Origin: a virus
DNA length: 63,533 nucleotides
Reading direction: 5' to 3' (one strand)
IMG/VR virus record: IMGVR_UViG_3300010157_000065
Location: 1 to 63,533 of that record
In this document: in pieces, positions 27,825 through 34,155 of the stretch
Layout of the letters: each line of letters begins with the position of its first letter
Position numbering within the stretch: the stretch's first letter is position 1
The notes under the pieces: model-generated
Told to the model about the DNA's origin: nothing
Databases searched by the model: none
The model's input: only the letters and a program-made list of their open reading frames with translations
Program-made: the position numbers and the translations under genes

Positions 27825-27839
27825 TATAATTTATTTCAA

Positions 27840-27847
27840 TATATTTG
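27840..27847 (+). promoter_or_regulatory. -7 box TATATTTG, rightward
   Basis: TATATTTG on the plus strand lies 25 bases before the ATG at 27873 and is the rightward half of the divergent pair. Confidence 0.6.
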
Positions 27848-27872
27848 TGTTTTAATATCAAACCAAATAAAA

Positions 27873-28082
27873 ATGTACCAACAATTCATAGATAAGTGTG
27901 AAGAATTACTTTTAAACTTCAAAGAAACAGGAGAGATTGAATCATTATTACTCTTAGAATCATATTTATCAAACTTCTTAGATTACGCTGTAGATGATTA
28001 CTTAGATGAAATCAATGACTCTAATACCACTCATTCAGTACCTGCCTCACATTTTAATTGGAACTCAAATAACACTTTATAA
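27873..28082 (+). CDS. Small acidic protein of unknown function
   Basis: A 69-residue protein with a helical start rich in Leu and Glu (FIDKCEELLLNFKETGEIES) and a DYAVDDYLDEINDS segment. It has its own promoter at 27840 and ends in the 3' end of the leftward gene at 28054 (29 bases shared, opposite strands). It is isolated in orientation from its neighbours. It could be a small regulator of the flanking operons. No family is recognised. Confidence 0.5.
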   Translation: MYQQFIDKCEELLLNFKETGEIESLLLLESYLSNFLDYAVDDYLDEINDSNTTHSVPASHFNWNSNNTL

Positions 28083-28299
28083 ACTTCCCATCTTTATCAT
28101 ACAGTTTATCTAGTTTAAACTTATCATCAATGTGTTCTATGATATTATCTAGGTTAATTGTTTGAAACAACATCTGAAACTTGTTTACATTCATATCTGG
28201 GTCTTGAGAGTTATCCATATAGTGTTTGTAAAACCACATAAGGTCGTAATTACCTGTGTTACGCATCTCAATGTATTTTTCTATTTCTTGTGTTTTCAT
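28054..28299 (-). CDS. Small protein of the regulator operon
   Basis: An 81-residue charged helical protein (MKTQEIEKYIEMRNTGNYDL, MNVNKFQMLFQTINLDNII). It is the last gene of the operon that begins at 29716 and overlaps the upstream gene by four bases (ATGA). No domain is recognised. Confidence 0.5.
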   Translation of the reverse strand: MKTQEIEKYIEMRNTGNYDLMWFYKHYMDNSQDPDMNVNKFQMLFQTINLDNIIEHIDDKFKLDKLYDKDGKFIKCYLSSN

Positions 28300-28544
28300 A
28301 GTTTTTCTATTTCTTCTCTAACGTTATACCAAAACCCTTTACCCAATCCAACTTCAGGCAAACCATTTATTAATGATTTTATTATTTCATTAACACAAAT
28401 TAAAGCACATTGTTTAGAATTAAATCTACCTATTTCCATAGTCATTTTATCAAATAACTCTTGTGCTTTTTCTTTTGCTTTCTCTCTTGCTTTTTCAAGT
28501 CTTATTTCGTGAGCTTTAATAAACTCTTCTTTGTCTTTATTCAT
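28296..28544 (-). CDS. Small protein of the regulator operon
   Basis: An 82-residue protein with an amphipathic, Lys/Glu-rich start (KEEFIKAHEIRLEKAREKAK) and a later CALICVNEIIKSLIN. It is similar in plan to the 66-residue protein at 46275-46475, which has KKCALITVDEVLENSH and a WEEVKQEIEWL end matching its own WYNVREEIEKL end. The two are probably paralogues. ATGA overlaps join it to both neighbours. Confidence 0.5.
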   Translation of the reverse strand: MNKDKEEFIKAHEIRLEKAREKAKEKAQELFDKMTMEIGRFNSKQCALICVNEIIKSLINGLPEVGLGKGFWYNVREEIEKL

Positions 28545-28801
28545 AGGTTTTCTATTTTATCTACGTCTATTAATGCTCCCATTTTTATTTCTCCATCAAC
28601 AATATTAATTATTAAATCGCAATTATTTTCTTTTTTAAAAGCTTTTATTTTATAATTAAACATATCTTGTAGATATACTGCGTTAGTAAATATTGACTCG
28701 TATTTTTCATCAATATTATTCAAATTGTTTTTTTCTCTCCATTCTTTCACTCTTGCGTTGTGAGTTTCTATAAAATGTTTTTCGTGCTCTTCTATATTCA
28801 T
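28541..28801 (-). CDS. Small protein of the regulator operon
   Basis: An 86-residue protein with the start EEHEKHFIETHNARVKEWRE and a hydrophobic C terminus (LIINIVDGEIKMGALIDV). It follows the helix-turn-helix gene by 3 bases. The function is unknown. Confidence 0.5.
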   Translation of the reverse strand: MNIEEHEKHFIETHNARVKEWREKNNLNNIDEKYESIFTNAVYLQDMFNYKIKAFKKENNCDLIINIVDGEIKMGALIDVDKIENL

Positions 28802-28804
28802 AAT

Positions 28805-29716
28805 TTATTTATTTAATTGTTTTAACCATTTGTTATATTCGTCTAAAGCATTTTGTACATCATCTTCATCCCATAAATTGTAAACCGTATTGATGTGCAA
28901 CTCTGATTTTTTAGATACACTTCTTTTAGTTAATCTACTTTCTAAAACTTCTTTGAATGATGATATAGCGTGAGTTATTTTCATTACGTTACATCCCTTT
29001 ATAAATTCTTGGTATGAGTGCGTTGAAAACATAGAGTAGTTGTAGTTGTCTATATCTTTTTTAAACATAAAGTACAATCTTTTAACTGTTGATTCAGAAA
29101 CCATACTAACTTTAGATATATCTTTTATAGTTAAGAAAGTATTATCATCATTACCTAATTCAATTAATAAATCAATAGCTCTCTCTATATTGTGTATTGA
29201 TTCTATTCTTTTAGACTTATTGTAATGAGACATTACTACTTTTGATTTTCCATCATATATCTTTCCCTCAATCTCCCTATCTTTCTTACCAATCTTATCA
29301 TAAGGTTTAACCCAAAAGAATTTTTTTGTTACAGGAGATATTTCATATAAACCTTCTCTAACCGTATTTATGTTGTCTAGTATTACTCCTCTATCAGCTA
29401 TCAATTCTTTGGTATCAAAAAACTCCACACACAACAAATTCATATACTTAAAAAGAATAGATTGTTCTATGTCTGGATTCAAATAAGACAATACACCAGC
29501 TATTCTAAAAGCATTAGAGAAATTACCCCTTGATAATGATGTGTGAGCAGAAAATGAATCATACCCATCTTCTATGTAATAAGAGACCAGAGTGCCATTA
29601 TGTATTACTTCTTTACCAACTCTTTTAGCTTCCTCTAAATCTATCCCATCCCATCTTAATACCAATTTGTATTTAGATAAATAATCTCCACTAGTTTTTA
29701 ATTCTTCTGTTTTCAT
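28805..29716 (-). CDS. Helix-turn-helix protein, candidate replication initiator or regulator
   Basis: About 303 residues from the ATG at 29716 (MKTEELKTSGDYLSKYKLVL). The frame is open to 29755, but the promoter box lies inside that extension. One helix-turn-helix is visible at TIKDISKVSMVSESTVKRLY (about residues 200-219), and a second is possible at KRSVSKKSELHINTVYNLWD near the C terminus. The N-terminal 150 residues are not recognised. It is transcribed away from the 0.7-kb repeat-bearing intergenic region, as plasmid-type initiators and master switch proteins often are. Whether it binds the origin or a promoter is not resolved by the sequence. Confidence 0.5.
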   Translation of the reverse strand: MKTEELKTSGDYLSKYKLVLRWDGIDLEEAKRVGKEVIHNGTLVSYYIEDGYDSFSAHTSLSRGNFSNAFRIAGVLSYLNPDIEQSILFKYMNLLCVEFFDTKELIADRGVILDNINTVREGLYEISPVTKKFFWVKPYDKIGKKDREIEGKIYDGKSKVVMSHYNKSKRIESIHNIERAIDLLIELGNDDNTFLTIKDISKVSMVSESTVKRLYFMFKKDIDNYNYSMFSTHSYQEFIKGCNVMKITHAISSFKEVLESRLTKRSVSKKSELHINTVYNLWDEDDVQNALDEYNKWLKQLNK

Positions 29717-29721
29717 AGGTA

Positions 29722-29729
29722 CAAATATA
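29722..29729 (-). promoter_or_regulatory. -7 box TATATTTG adjoining a start codon
   Basis: Minus-strand TATATTTG ends only 5 bases before the ATG at 29716. With transcription starting a few bases after this box, the message would have almost no leader. This fixes the start of the helix-turn-helix gene at 29716 and not at the upstream 29755. Confidence 0.6.
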
Positions 29730-30389
29730 CAACATATTTTCCACATTATATACATAAGTTACTAATAAATAAAAAGTATACAAGAGTGGTATCACTCATC
29801 ATATAAGTTAGCCTTATAGAATGGTTGAGACCTATGTTGTATGTTTTTTTAGAATACCACATATCAGTAAGTTTTAGGTTATACCCCATTCTCCACCCTC
29901 TCACCTCTCCCCATAACCGAATATATTTCACCCCCCCCATAATTATAATTACATTTTGATTTTAAACTTTTTGCCTTTTTTCCTCCTATATATGTAACCG
30001 TAAATAAATAACCCTGTTTTAATTTTATAGGTTTTTTTTAGTAGGTCCATTTTGCGATACCTTGAAAAAAGTTTTTTTAGATGGTCCAAAAGGTTGTGTT
30101 AAACCAGCTCTAAATTCTAAAAACAGTTAATTTGTTTAAATAATCAATTTACATTATTATGTTTTCATAGTTTATATATTATGCTGCAATAGTTTAAATA
30201 GTGTTTATATTACATTATATATATGTTTTCGTTGTCCTTATATATATACGTGTTTTAATAGTTTTATATGTTAATTATTTTAAATTGGATTAAAAAATTA
30301 TATCCTTGATACTCAACAACTTACAAAATACTTTTATTTAATTATGTTAAAGTTTTGTTAAAAATTTGGAAATAACATTTTAACCGCCG
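29730..30389. other. AT-rich divergent intergenic region, candidate replication origin
   Basis: About 660 bases without a convincing gene, at the only place where the leftward and rightward blocks diverge. It contains a pyrimidine-rich plus strand with a run of eight C (near 29930), a direct repeat with GGTCCA cores (30031-30088), repeats of ACATTAT followed by ATGTTTTC (about 30150 and 30210), and three copies of ATAGTTT followed by A/T bases (about 30167, 30189, 30258). Such AT-rich repeats beside a DNA-binding protein gene are typical of origins. No direct evidence of origin function is available. Confidence 0.4.
30031..30088 (+). repeat. Direct repeat with GGTCCA core
   Basis: Two copies of a G-T7/8-AG-NN-GGTCCA unit lie at 30031-30049 and 30071-30088, spaced 39-40 bases apart, about four helical turns. 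They may be binding sites for a protein such as the helix-turn-helix product of 28805-29716. Confidence 0.5.
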
Positions 30390-30397
30390 TATATTTG
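30390..30397 (+). promoter_or_regulatory. -7 box TATATTTG with upstream TTTG
   Basis: TATATTTG (30390-30397) with TTTG at 30365-30368, 21 bases upstream, fits both Bacteroidetes promoter elements. It opens the rightward block. The leader contains a hairpin GTTGC/GCAAC and, just before the ATG at 30474, an imperfect TTAGT...ACTAA hairpin. Confidence 0.65.
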
Positions 30398-30473
30398 TAC
30401 CGTTGCAATGAAGCAACAAAAAACATATTATAACTAAATTAGTTTTCGGAGCTTTTTAAAACCGACTAAAAAA

Positions 30474-30896
30474 ATGAATACAACAGTAAAAAACACCAGT
30501 ACAAAAAAAGTAGCTACAAAATTGAGCGTTACTGAATTATTAAAAGCAACTACCGAAAAAATCGCAACCCCTAAAAAAACAAATTTAGAGAGACAAAACG
30601 ACCTTATAAATAAAGAGGACAAAACTACTTTTGACTGGGTAAAACTGGCAAATGTAACCGATAAAATAGAGGACAAAACTATTTCAAAGGTTTACAAAAA
30701 TTGTATAAAAAACGTTTATTTAAAAAATATAACGGGACTAACTAAAACACCTACTTTTGAGGACTTCAAAGCTAAAATGTCAGTAAAAGAAACTTATTCA
30801 AACTGGGACGGATACAAAGCACTGGCTAAATTTAACGTAAAAAATAACACAGCTGCAAAGGTGAAAAGACAAAACAAAAAAGAGGCTAAAAAATAG
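30474..30896 (+). CDS. Lysine/threonine-rich protein of unknown function
   Basis: A 140-residue, very basic protein that starts MNTTVKNTSTKKVATKLSVT and ends NTAAKVKRQNKKEAKK. A better-ordered middle reads TYSNWDGYKALAKFNVKN. It is the first rightward gene, has its own promoter, and is followed directly by the structured non-coding region. The basic ends and low complexity suggest nucleic acid binding. An association with the adjacent RNA is an attractive but untested idea. Confidence 0.55.
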   Translation: MNTTVKNTSTKKVATKLSVTELLKATTEKIATPKKTNLERQNDLINKEDKTTFDWVKLANVTDKIEDKTISKVYKNCIKNVYLKNITGLTKTPTFEDFKAKMSVKETYSNWDGYKALAKFNVKNNTAAKVKRQNKKEAKK

Positions 30897-31340
30897 CCTT
30901 TAAATAGGTGTAAAAGACTTGGCTTTTTTATCGGGTTCAATTTGCCCGATACACCACTAATAAATGTAAGGAATACACCAAAAACAAACGTTTTGAGGTC
31001 GTTAACTGGCGAAATGCGAGGACTTCAAAAAAGGCGAAACGCTATGTTTGTTATAACGTGCAAAAATTCTGGAAATATTTAGTAACCTTTAATATGAGGG
31101 ACTGGCAAAGGTCTTGCCTACTAAATTTGACACGGAATACAAGAAACAACTACACTGAACCGTCAAGGGTGTAAGGCTATAAAAGTAGTCAGGTTTGAAC
31201 TGCGAGGAAATTTATAGGGCTTTTTAAATACATTTAGAATGTATTATTTTAGTCAATACCATATTTGAAATATAGGGCAAAAAATAAAGATAATTATATA
31301 TTTTAGGCACACCTTATAAAATAGGTGTGCCTTTATTATA
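30897..31340 (+). ncRNA. Putative large structured RNA
   Basis: About 440 bases without an ORF of 60 codons but with many complementary segments on the plus strand. These are GGTGTA/TACACC (30907-30912, 30950-30955), TATCGGG/CCCGATA (30929-30935, 30945-30951), and ACAAAC/GTTTGT (30984-30989, 31046-31051) enclosing TTTTGAGGTC/GACTTCAAAA (30991-31000, 31021-31030). Further on are ATTTAGTA/TACTAAAT (31077-31084, 31119-31126) enclosing GGCAA/TTGCC (31104-31108, 31114-31118), TACAC/GTGTA (31151-31155, 31169-31173) and an 8-bp hairpin at 31227-31245. It ends in a strong terminator. The base composition is less A-rich than the flanking genes. It is probably co-transcribed with 30474-30896. No known RNA family is claimed. 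Confidence 0.5.
31305..31337 (+). terminator. Strong intrinsic terminator
   Basis: A perfect 10-bp stem, AGGCACACCT (31305-31314) with AGGTGTGCCT (31323-31332), with an 8-base loop, followed by TTTATTAT. It ends the transcript carrying the structured RNA. Confidence 0.85.
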
Positions 31341-31406
31341 TGGTATGTTGCAAGGTGCAAAGGGCAAAATTATTTTGTCTTATGGGTTCGATTCCCATCA
31401 TACCAA
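31341..31406 (+). tRNA. Degenerate tRNA-like element
   Basis: The 5' TGGTATG (31341-31347) pairs perfectly with CATACCA (31399-31405) as a 7-bp acceptor stem. ATGGG-TTCGATT-CCCAT (31382-31398) is a canonical T arm joined to it without a gap. The D arm is reduced to TTGC/GCAA (31348-31360). An anticodon-like stem, GGCAA/TTGTC, has the 7-base loop AATTATT, which lacks the usual U33. The total of 66 bases is short for a tRNA. No CCA is encoded. It is either a decayed tRNA or a tRNA mimic; a functional tRNA seems unlikely. Confidence 0.4.
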
Positions 31407-31454
31407 CAACTGCAATAGTGCAGCCAAACAATAAAATAATATAAAAAAAAGAAA

Positions 31455-31652
31455 ATGAAAAATTTAAGTCAATCAACTTGGGAGATGTGGTTTATTACAT
31501 CAGTAACGGTATTTTTAGCAATGTTTTTTATCGGGGCGTTGCCAGGCAGTGTGGTCTTCTTCCCTTTATTCTGGTGGATGTTCGGGCCTGTAATCCTTAA
31601 TTTAGTAGCGTGTATTTATGTTGGTCTTAATTCACAATCACATGAGGAATAA
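31455..31652 (+). CDS. Small membrane protein
   Basis: A 65-residue protein with two hydrophobic spans, WFITSVTVFLAMFFIGALP and VVFFPLFWWMFGPVILNLVA, joined by a short turn. An early inner-membrane protein of this type could be a superinfection exclusion or host-modifying factor, but the sequence gives no specific function. The end of the gene carries the recurrent TTCACAATCA motif (31631-31640), and the next gene starts inside its last codons. Confidence 0.55.
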   Translation: MKNLSQSTWEMWFITSVTVFLAMFFIGALPGSVVFFPLFWWMFGPVILNLVACIYVGLNSQSHEE

Positions 31653-31809
31653 TAAAAGGTATACGGAAAGCAAGGCAAAATCGAGTGATGCCGTTAAACA
31701 AATGGAAGGGTTTTACTCTTGGATGCTAAAAATAAAGAGCATACACCTAGCCGACAACGAGAGGATGTCAAGGGCATACCAAAACATATATAATAATGCA
31801 GTAAAGTAA
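31642..31809 (+). CDS. Small basic protein
   Basis: A 55-residue protein that begins at the ATG at 31642 (MRNNKRYTESKAKSSDAVKQ), overlapping the membrane protein gene by 11 bases. The frame is open further upstream, but this start gives a normal overlap. It is helical and basic. No family is recognised. Confidence 0.45.
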   Translation: MRNNKRYTESKAKSSDAVKQMEGFYSWMLKIKSIHLADNERMSRAYQNIYNNAVK

Positions 31810-31826
31810 AATAATATAAAGAAAAC

Positions 31827-32054
31827 ATGAGAAAACGTATATCAATAAAAATAGACATTAACGCAATAGGCTTAGAGATAAAAAATAATCAAGACAGAAA
31901 AAGGTCTTTATTTAGAGAGGCTTTAAGAGACGTTTGTGAGAGAGATAATATTCGTATAGGCGAGGCAAAAAAGACGCTTAAAAGTGAGCTTAAATGGCAG
32001 TGTATTAAAAGAAGTATTAATATTTTACATACAGAAAACTATATTATTAATTAA
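31827..32054 (+). CDS. Small basic protein
   Basis: A 75-residue protein (MRKRISIKIDINAIGLEIKN) with VCERDNIRIGEAKKTLKSEL in the middle. The segment IGEAKKTLKSEL is close to YGEAKRLYQMRR of the protein at 36146-36346, which hints at a shared small helical fold. It is preceded by the intergenic element TAAAATAATATAAA. Confidence 0.5.
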   Translation: MRKRISIKIDINAIGLEIKNNQDRKRSLFREALRDVCERDNIRIGEAKKTLKSELKWQCIKRSINILHTENYIIN

Positions 32055-32060
32055 ATTTTG

Positions 32061-32068
32061 TATATTTG
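32061..32068 (+). promoter_or_regulatory. -7 box TATATTTG of kissing-loop RNA 1
   Basis: TATATTTG followed by CA lies at the stop of the preceding gene and a few bases before the first hairpin of the small RNA, so the RNA would start at about 32072-32074. Confidence 0.65.
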
Positions 32069-32071
32069 CAG

Positions 32072-32156
32072 TGAGCAATCCACTACTTGCTGCATACTTA
32101 TTTATAAAAACATATACAAACCCTTATTGAGTGTAGTGGCTCAGTAGGGGTTTTGT
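32072..32156 (+). ncRNA. Kissing-loop small RNA 1, upstream of a GIY-YIG nuclease
   Basis: This short unit has a 5' hairpin, AGCAA (32074-32078) with TTGCT (32087-32091), whose 8-base loop contains CCACTAC (32080-32086). An A/T-rich linker follows, then a terminator hairpin whose 8-base loop contains GTAGTGG (32133-32139). The two loop segments are perfect 7-bp complements, so the hairpins can kiss. The RNA would end 10 bases before the start of the GIY-YIG gene. It is either a free small RNA or a leader in which the kiss affects termination. Confidence 0.6.
32119..32156 (+). terminator. Terminator of kissing-loop RNA 1
   Basis: A 13-bp stem (32119-32131 with 32140-32152) that includes two G-U pairs and no mismatch, followed by TTTTG. 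It is located just before the ATG at 32167. Confidence 0.8.
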
Positions 32157-32166
32157 ATTTTAAATT

Positions 32167-32787
32167 ATGATAGGAATATACAAAATAATCAGCCCTAGTA
32201 ATAAAGTGTACATAGGTCAGTCCGTAAACATTAGAAAAAGATTTAATGCTTATAGATATGCTAAATGCAAAGGACAAATAAAACTATATAGATCATTCAT
32301 TAAATATGGCGTAGAAAAACATATTTTTGAAATTATAGAAGAATGTAATATTGAAGAACTAAATAAAAAAGAAAGATATTATCAAGATTTATATAATGCT
32401 ATTTGTCCCAAAAACGGATTAAATTGTTTATTGACCGCAACTGAAACTAAAAGTAAAGTTTTTAGTAAGGAAACTAGAGAAAAAATGTCAATATCAAGAA
32501 CAGGTAAAACTCAAAGTAAGGAAACTAGAGAAAAAGTATCTAAAGCAAATAAAGGTAAATTGTTTAGTAAAGAAACTAGAGAAAAATTATCTATAGCTGC
32601 AAAAGGAAGGATTAGGACAGAAGAACATTTAAAGAATAGATGTAAAATAATATTAGATACAAATAACGGAGTGTTTTACTTCGGATTAAAAGACGCATCT
32701 AAATATTCAGGAATAAATGAGCATACACTGAGAGCTAAATTAAATAATAGATTTGGACCAAACAATACCAGTTTAAGGTATGTATAA
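32167..32787 (+). CDS. GIY-YIG homing endonuclease with NUMOD3 repeats
   Basis: A 206-residue protein. The GIY-YIG domain covers residues 1-90: IGIYKIISPSNKVYIGQSVN is followed by the Arg of NIRKRFNAY and the Glu region IIEECNIEELNKKERYY. Three NUMOD3-type DNA-binding repeats follow (SKETREKMSISRTGKTQ, SKETREKVSKANKGKLF, SKETREKLSIAAKGRIR). A C-terminal helix-turn-helix of NUMOD1 type reads GLKDASKYSGINEHTLRAKL. This is the architecture of I-TevI relatives, which cut a specific site and copy themselves into it. It lies just after the kissing-loop RNA and is otherwise free-standing. Confidence 0.85.
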   Translation: MIGIYKIISPSNKVYIGQSVNIRKRFNAYRYAKCKGQIKLYRSFIKYGVEKHIFEIIEECNIEELNKKERYYQDLYNAICPKNGLNCLLTATETKSKVFSKETREKMSISRTGKTQSKETREKVSKANKGKLFSKETREKLSIAAKGRIRTEEHLKNRCKIILDTNNGVFYFGLKDASKYSGINEHTLRAKLNNRFGPNNTSLRYV

Positions 32788-32856
32788 TAAAATAATATAA
32801 ACAAGTAAAGTAAAATAATATAATCAAATAGGTTGTGCCTTACCACTAAATCAAAA

Positions 32857-33051
32857 ATGTATTCAAATTTAACAAAAGAGCAATTAATCGCACATTTAGA
32901 AGCAAAAGATGATATAATAGAACTTCAAGAAAGTACTATTGAAATGTATCTATCAGTAGTTGAATTAATAGAACATAAACTAAAAATGGTATTAGAATTA
33001 CAAGAAATTCAAGAAGACAAATTAAATAAAATAGAACAATCAATAAAATAA
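32857..33051 (+). CDS. Small coiled-coil protein
   Basis: A 64-residue protein from the ATG at 32857 (MYSNLTKEQLIAHLEAKDDI). A TTG at 32833 would only add an unlikely leader. It is almost entirely one long amphipathic helix of Glu, Leu and Ile heptads, likely a coiled-coil dimer. The function is unknown. Confidence 0.5.
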   Translation: MYSNLTKEQLIAHLEAKDDIIELQESTIEMYLSVVELIEHKLKMVLELQEIQEDKLNKIEQSIK

Positions 33052-33063
33052 TATAAAAAAAAG

Positions 33064-33831
33064 ATGAAAGCAAAAAACAAAACAACAGACGTACAAAGAT
33101 TAGTATTTAGAATGGTTACAGAAAATACAGGGATTCACTTCTTAGATAGTGGTTTCTCAAATGGTCGTATGTGGCAACGCAACGCAAAGAAAACAATACA
33201 AGACTTTATTAGAGAGCCTGAAGAGTCATACACCTTTGACAATACCTACGGCTACATAGAGCGGACCGTATCTGTATTTCATTACTTATGTGGTCTTGAA
33301 TTAGACGAGGTGTGCGAGAAATTCAATAGGAGAAACACTAATCCAGCCGATCACGATGGGAACACAGGAGTTCTAGAAGATACATACGGAGTTAGTGAAC
33401 GTGCAGGCAACTGGCTAAAAGATAACCACGAAGTAGAAGTAGAGTACACCTTTAATACATACAATGGAGATAGCGACCTATCACAGATATTGCAAGGCAG
33501 TATAATGGAAATTGATGGAGATACTTACTACTTAATTCAAGTACACGGAGGGGCAGATGCTCGTGGAGGTTACACTGATGCAAAGTTATTTAAAAGAAGT
33601 CATTATTCAGGAGGCATACACGAATACTTGCAAGAGTATAGAGATAGTAGTGAGATTATGGATGACTTAAATGATGGGTATTTAGATGAGGTGGTAGATG
33701 ATGGAGACAAAACCATTATATACACCTCACAACAAATATTAGATAGAATGCAAGAGATTAAAGATGAGGAACATAACAAAAAAGTTATGCAAGAACTTAT
33801 GGATGAATGTACAAAAATTAAAAACTCATAA
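33064..33831 (+). CDS. Conserved phage protein of unknown function
   Basis: A 255-residue acidic protein. The stretch NTGIHFLDSGFSNGRMWQRN (about residues 20-39) is one I recall in a family spread across Bacteroidetes phages and some T4-like phages, without a known function. Later segments are YLIQVHGGADARGGYTDAKL, with its HGGAD core, and an acidic C-terminal helix region. It is preceded by the intergenic TAAAATAATATAA element 7 bases before the ATG. It is the largest of the early genes, so it is probably a host-takeover protein. Confidence 0.55.
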   Translation: MKAKNKTTDVQRLVFRMVTENTGIHFLDSGFSNGRMWQRNAKKTIQDFIREPEESYTFDNTYGYIERTVSVFHYLCGLELDEVCEKFNRRNTNPADHDGNTGVLEDTYGVSERAGNWLKDNHEVEVEYTFNTYNGDSDLSQILQGSIMEIDGDTYYLIQVHGGADARGGYTDAKLFKRSHYSGGIHEYLQEYRDSSEIMDDLNDGYLDEVVDDGDKTIIYTSQQILDRMQEIKDEEHNKKVMQELMDECTKIKNS

Positions 33832-33834
33832 CCT

Positions 33835-33975
33835 ATGAAAACAATTAAAGAAAGATTATCAAAAGAATTTGGATACATGCCGACAGACAGTGAAGTTATA
33901 AACCTTTACAGATGTGGCGAATTAATATTAACAGATAAAGAGGAAGACTCTATATTAGAACATTTAGACCTATGA
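33835..33975 (+). CDS. Small early protein
   Basis: A 46-residue protein (MKTIKERLSKEFGYMPTDSE and onward) that begins three bases after the preceding stop and ends in an ATGA overlap with the next gene. It is acidic at the end. No family is recognised. Confidence 0.5.
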   Translation: MKTIKERLSKEFGYMPTDSEVINLYRCGELILTDKEEDSILEHLDL

Positions 33976-34151
33976 AAACACAAGTAATTAAAAAAGAGGT
34001 GGTGTATACAATGCCGTACACCACCGAATCGGATATTAAAAAAGCCTCACAGAAAAGAGAAAGGCTTTACGAGAAATGGAATAACGTGCAAGTATATCCT
34101 AATGGAATGCACGAGGTAAGAATAGTTTGTTCACAATCACAAAACATATAA
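33972..34151 (+). CDS. Small early protein
   Basis: A 59-residue protein (MKTQVIKKEVVYTMPYTTES) with a basic helix KKASQKRERLYEKW and the ending VCSQSQNI. That end is encoded by the recurrent TTCACAATCA motif (34130-34139). The gene is translationally coupled to its upstream neighbour. Confidence 0.5.
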   Translation: MKTQVIKKEVVYTMPYTTESDIKKASQKRERLYEKWNNVQVYPNGMHEVRIVCSQSQNI

Positions 34152-34155
34152 AGCT

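Noticed and set aside
29746-29940. 64-codon leftward frame upstream of the helix-turn-helix gene
   Set aside because: It overlaps the promoter and start of that gene, has Trp/Cys-rich composition with no likeness to proteins, and lies in the pyrimidine-rich divergent region.
30434-30676. 80-codon leftward frame opposite the gene at 30474
   Set aside because: It is antisense to an A-rich gene, which produces Phe/Val/Leu-rich false frames, and it has no promoter or neighbours in that direction.
30897-31340. CRISPR array
   Set aside because: The complementary segments are inverted pairs, each different, not regularly spaced direct repeats.
31341-31406. Functional suppressor tRNA with anticodon UUA
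   Set aside because: The reduced D arm, missing U33 and 2-base variable region make a working tRNA unlikely; kept only as a tRNA-like element.
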